From positions 1-7,207 of the forward strand of contig JAHZHG010000104.1 in NCBI GenBank assembly GCA_019420425.1: 7,207 nucleotides of DNA, read 5' to 3'. This document shows positions 6,501-7,207 of this stretch, one piece after another. This DNA comes from Clostridiales bacterium (GTDB taxonomy: Bacteria > Bacillota > Clostridia > Lachnospirales > Lachnospiraceae). The position numbers and the translations under genes were made by a program. A model generated the notes under the pieces. It saw only the letters and a program-made list of their open reading frames with translations. It was not told the origin of the DNA and searched no databases. The first letter of the stretch is position 1. Each line of letters starts with the position of its first letter.

Positions 6501-7207
6501 TCACTCCTCTTCCTGAACCCGGCATCTTACCGGTATGCCGTTGATCTGCACGCTGTCGTCCACGGGGATAACCAGATAGTCCCGGCCGTCGATGGTGCGG
6601 GTTTCTACCAGGTCTGCGCGCTCGGGGCTGACCTGGATGACGATATCCGGGGTCTTGATTTCGAATTTTCTGGTGCTGGCCACATTGGAGGCCAAAAAGG
6701 GCGGGGCGGAAGGGGCTGCCGATTCATAGACGGTGTCCAGGGTTTCCAGCTTTTCCTCTTCTACGCCGCTTTTCGCCAGCAGGTATTTGACGTCGGCCTT
6801 GTCCAGGGTGACCGGGTCGGGGGAGTCCTTCTGGGCTTCCAGCAGCTCGTTCAGATTCTCATGGATGGCCTTGACCGTGTCGTAGTCGCAGCCGTCGCCC
6901 AGAGTTTCCGCAATCAGGGCATTGAAGCTTTCCTTCTGGTCGGAGGCGGTCATGGGCAGGGTGCAGCCCAGCAGGTCTCCGGCAATGTCCCAGTGGAGCA
7001 GCTCCGGATTCTTGCTGTAGTACAGGGTGCTGTGCAGATCCGTGCTGCGGTCGTTAAAGGCCGGGAACAAAAAGCCCAGGTCGGGCAGTTCCACGATCCA
7101 GTCGCGGATGCGGTTCTGGAAGGTGTTGGTCTCGCTGTTGTAGGAGAGGCCGGGCTTGGAGAGATTTACCGGGCAGATACAGCACTGTATGTAGGAGTAA
7201 ACCTCGT
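6501..7207 (-). CDS. DUF4317 family protein (5'-partial, C-terminal ~235 residues)
   Basis: The - strand frame is open from the right edge to the TGA at 6503-6501, so the N-terminus lies outside the window; the GTG at 7094 is internal, since the codons before it continue the family sequence (NRIRDWIVELPDLGFLFPAF). Seen: a Cys cluster near the edge (CCICP, about 7184-7170) followed by a LSKPGLSY stretch; an FNDRSTDLHSTLYYSKN segment; a central alpha-helical part (ESFNALIAETLGDGCDYDT); and a beta-rich C-terminus with TPDIVIQVSPERADLVETRT and a charged VQEEE end. These match the DUF4317 family as I know it from Lachnospiraceae and relatives, usually ~380-400 residues. Function is unknown; no signal peptide or membrane helix is visible in this part. 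It converges on the MBL gene, with 82 bp between the stop codons. Confidence 0.88.
   Translation of the reverse strand, partial: EVYSYIQCCICPVNLSKPGLSYNSETNTFQNRIRDWIVELPDLGFLFPAFNDRSTDLHSTLYYSKNPELLHWDIAGDLLGCTLPMTASDQKESFNALIAETLGDGCDYDTVKAIHENLNELLEAQKDSPDPVTLDKADVKYLLAKSGVEEEKLETLDTVYESAAPSAPPFLASNVASTRKFEIKTPDIVIQVSPERADLVETRTIDGRDYLVIPVDDSVQINGIPVRCRVQEEE

Noticed and set aside
6998..7094. GTG at 7094 as the true start of the - strand gene
   Set aside because: The frame stays open to the window edge and the preceding codons continue the DUF4317 family sequence, so the gene is truncated by the window.

Overview
The window looks like chromosomal DNA from a gut Lachnospiraceae-type Clostridium relative. 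The evidence is a moderately high G+C content, GGAGG-like ribosome binding sites, a DUF4317-family gene (a family I know mainly from Lachnospiraceae and relatives), a short-form clostridial branched-chain aminotransferase, and a large lectin-like surface protein whose N-terminal style is typical of this group. The genus is inferred and cannot be fixed from the sequence.

Layout. Four + strand genes face one - strand gene. (1) From the left edge to 3604 runs the C-terminal ~1200 residues of a large, probably exported protein. It has a beta-rich N-terminal part, an acidic Glu/Thr/Ala linker, and a module of one C-type lectin-like domain (CTLD) plus two NPCBM-like carbohydrate-binding domains, present twice in tandem. 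(2) 3620-4525 is a 10-TM drug/metabolite-superfamily transporter of the EmrE/'multidrug resistance efflux' type, 15 bp behind the lectin gene. (3) After a 118-bp gap with a good extended -10 promoter, a 12-bp perfect palindrome and a 5'-UTR dyad, 4644-5666 encodes a branched-chain amino acid aminotransferase (ilvE). (4) 5645-6418 encodes a metallo-beta-lactamase-fold hydrolase that overlaps the end of ilvE by 22 bp. A strong intrinsic terminator at 6433-6469 closes this unit. (5) On the - strand, 7207-6501 is the C-terminal part of a DUF4317 protein, converging on the terminator.

How they work together. ilvE and the MBL gene almost certainly form one transcript and are probably translationally coupled; their biochemical link is unknown. 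The lectin and transporter are close enough to be co-transcribed, with no terminator between them, but no shared function can be read from the sequence. The most unusual item is the duplicated CTLD-NPCBM-NPCBM lectin, whose two CTLDs carry different calcium/sugar triplets (QPD and EPS). I found no mobile element, CRISPR array, RNA gene or phage feature, and no multi-gene defence or biosynthetic system.
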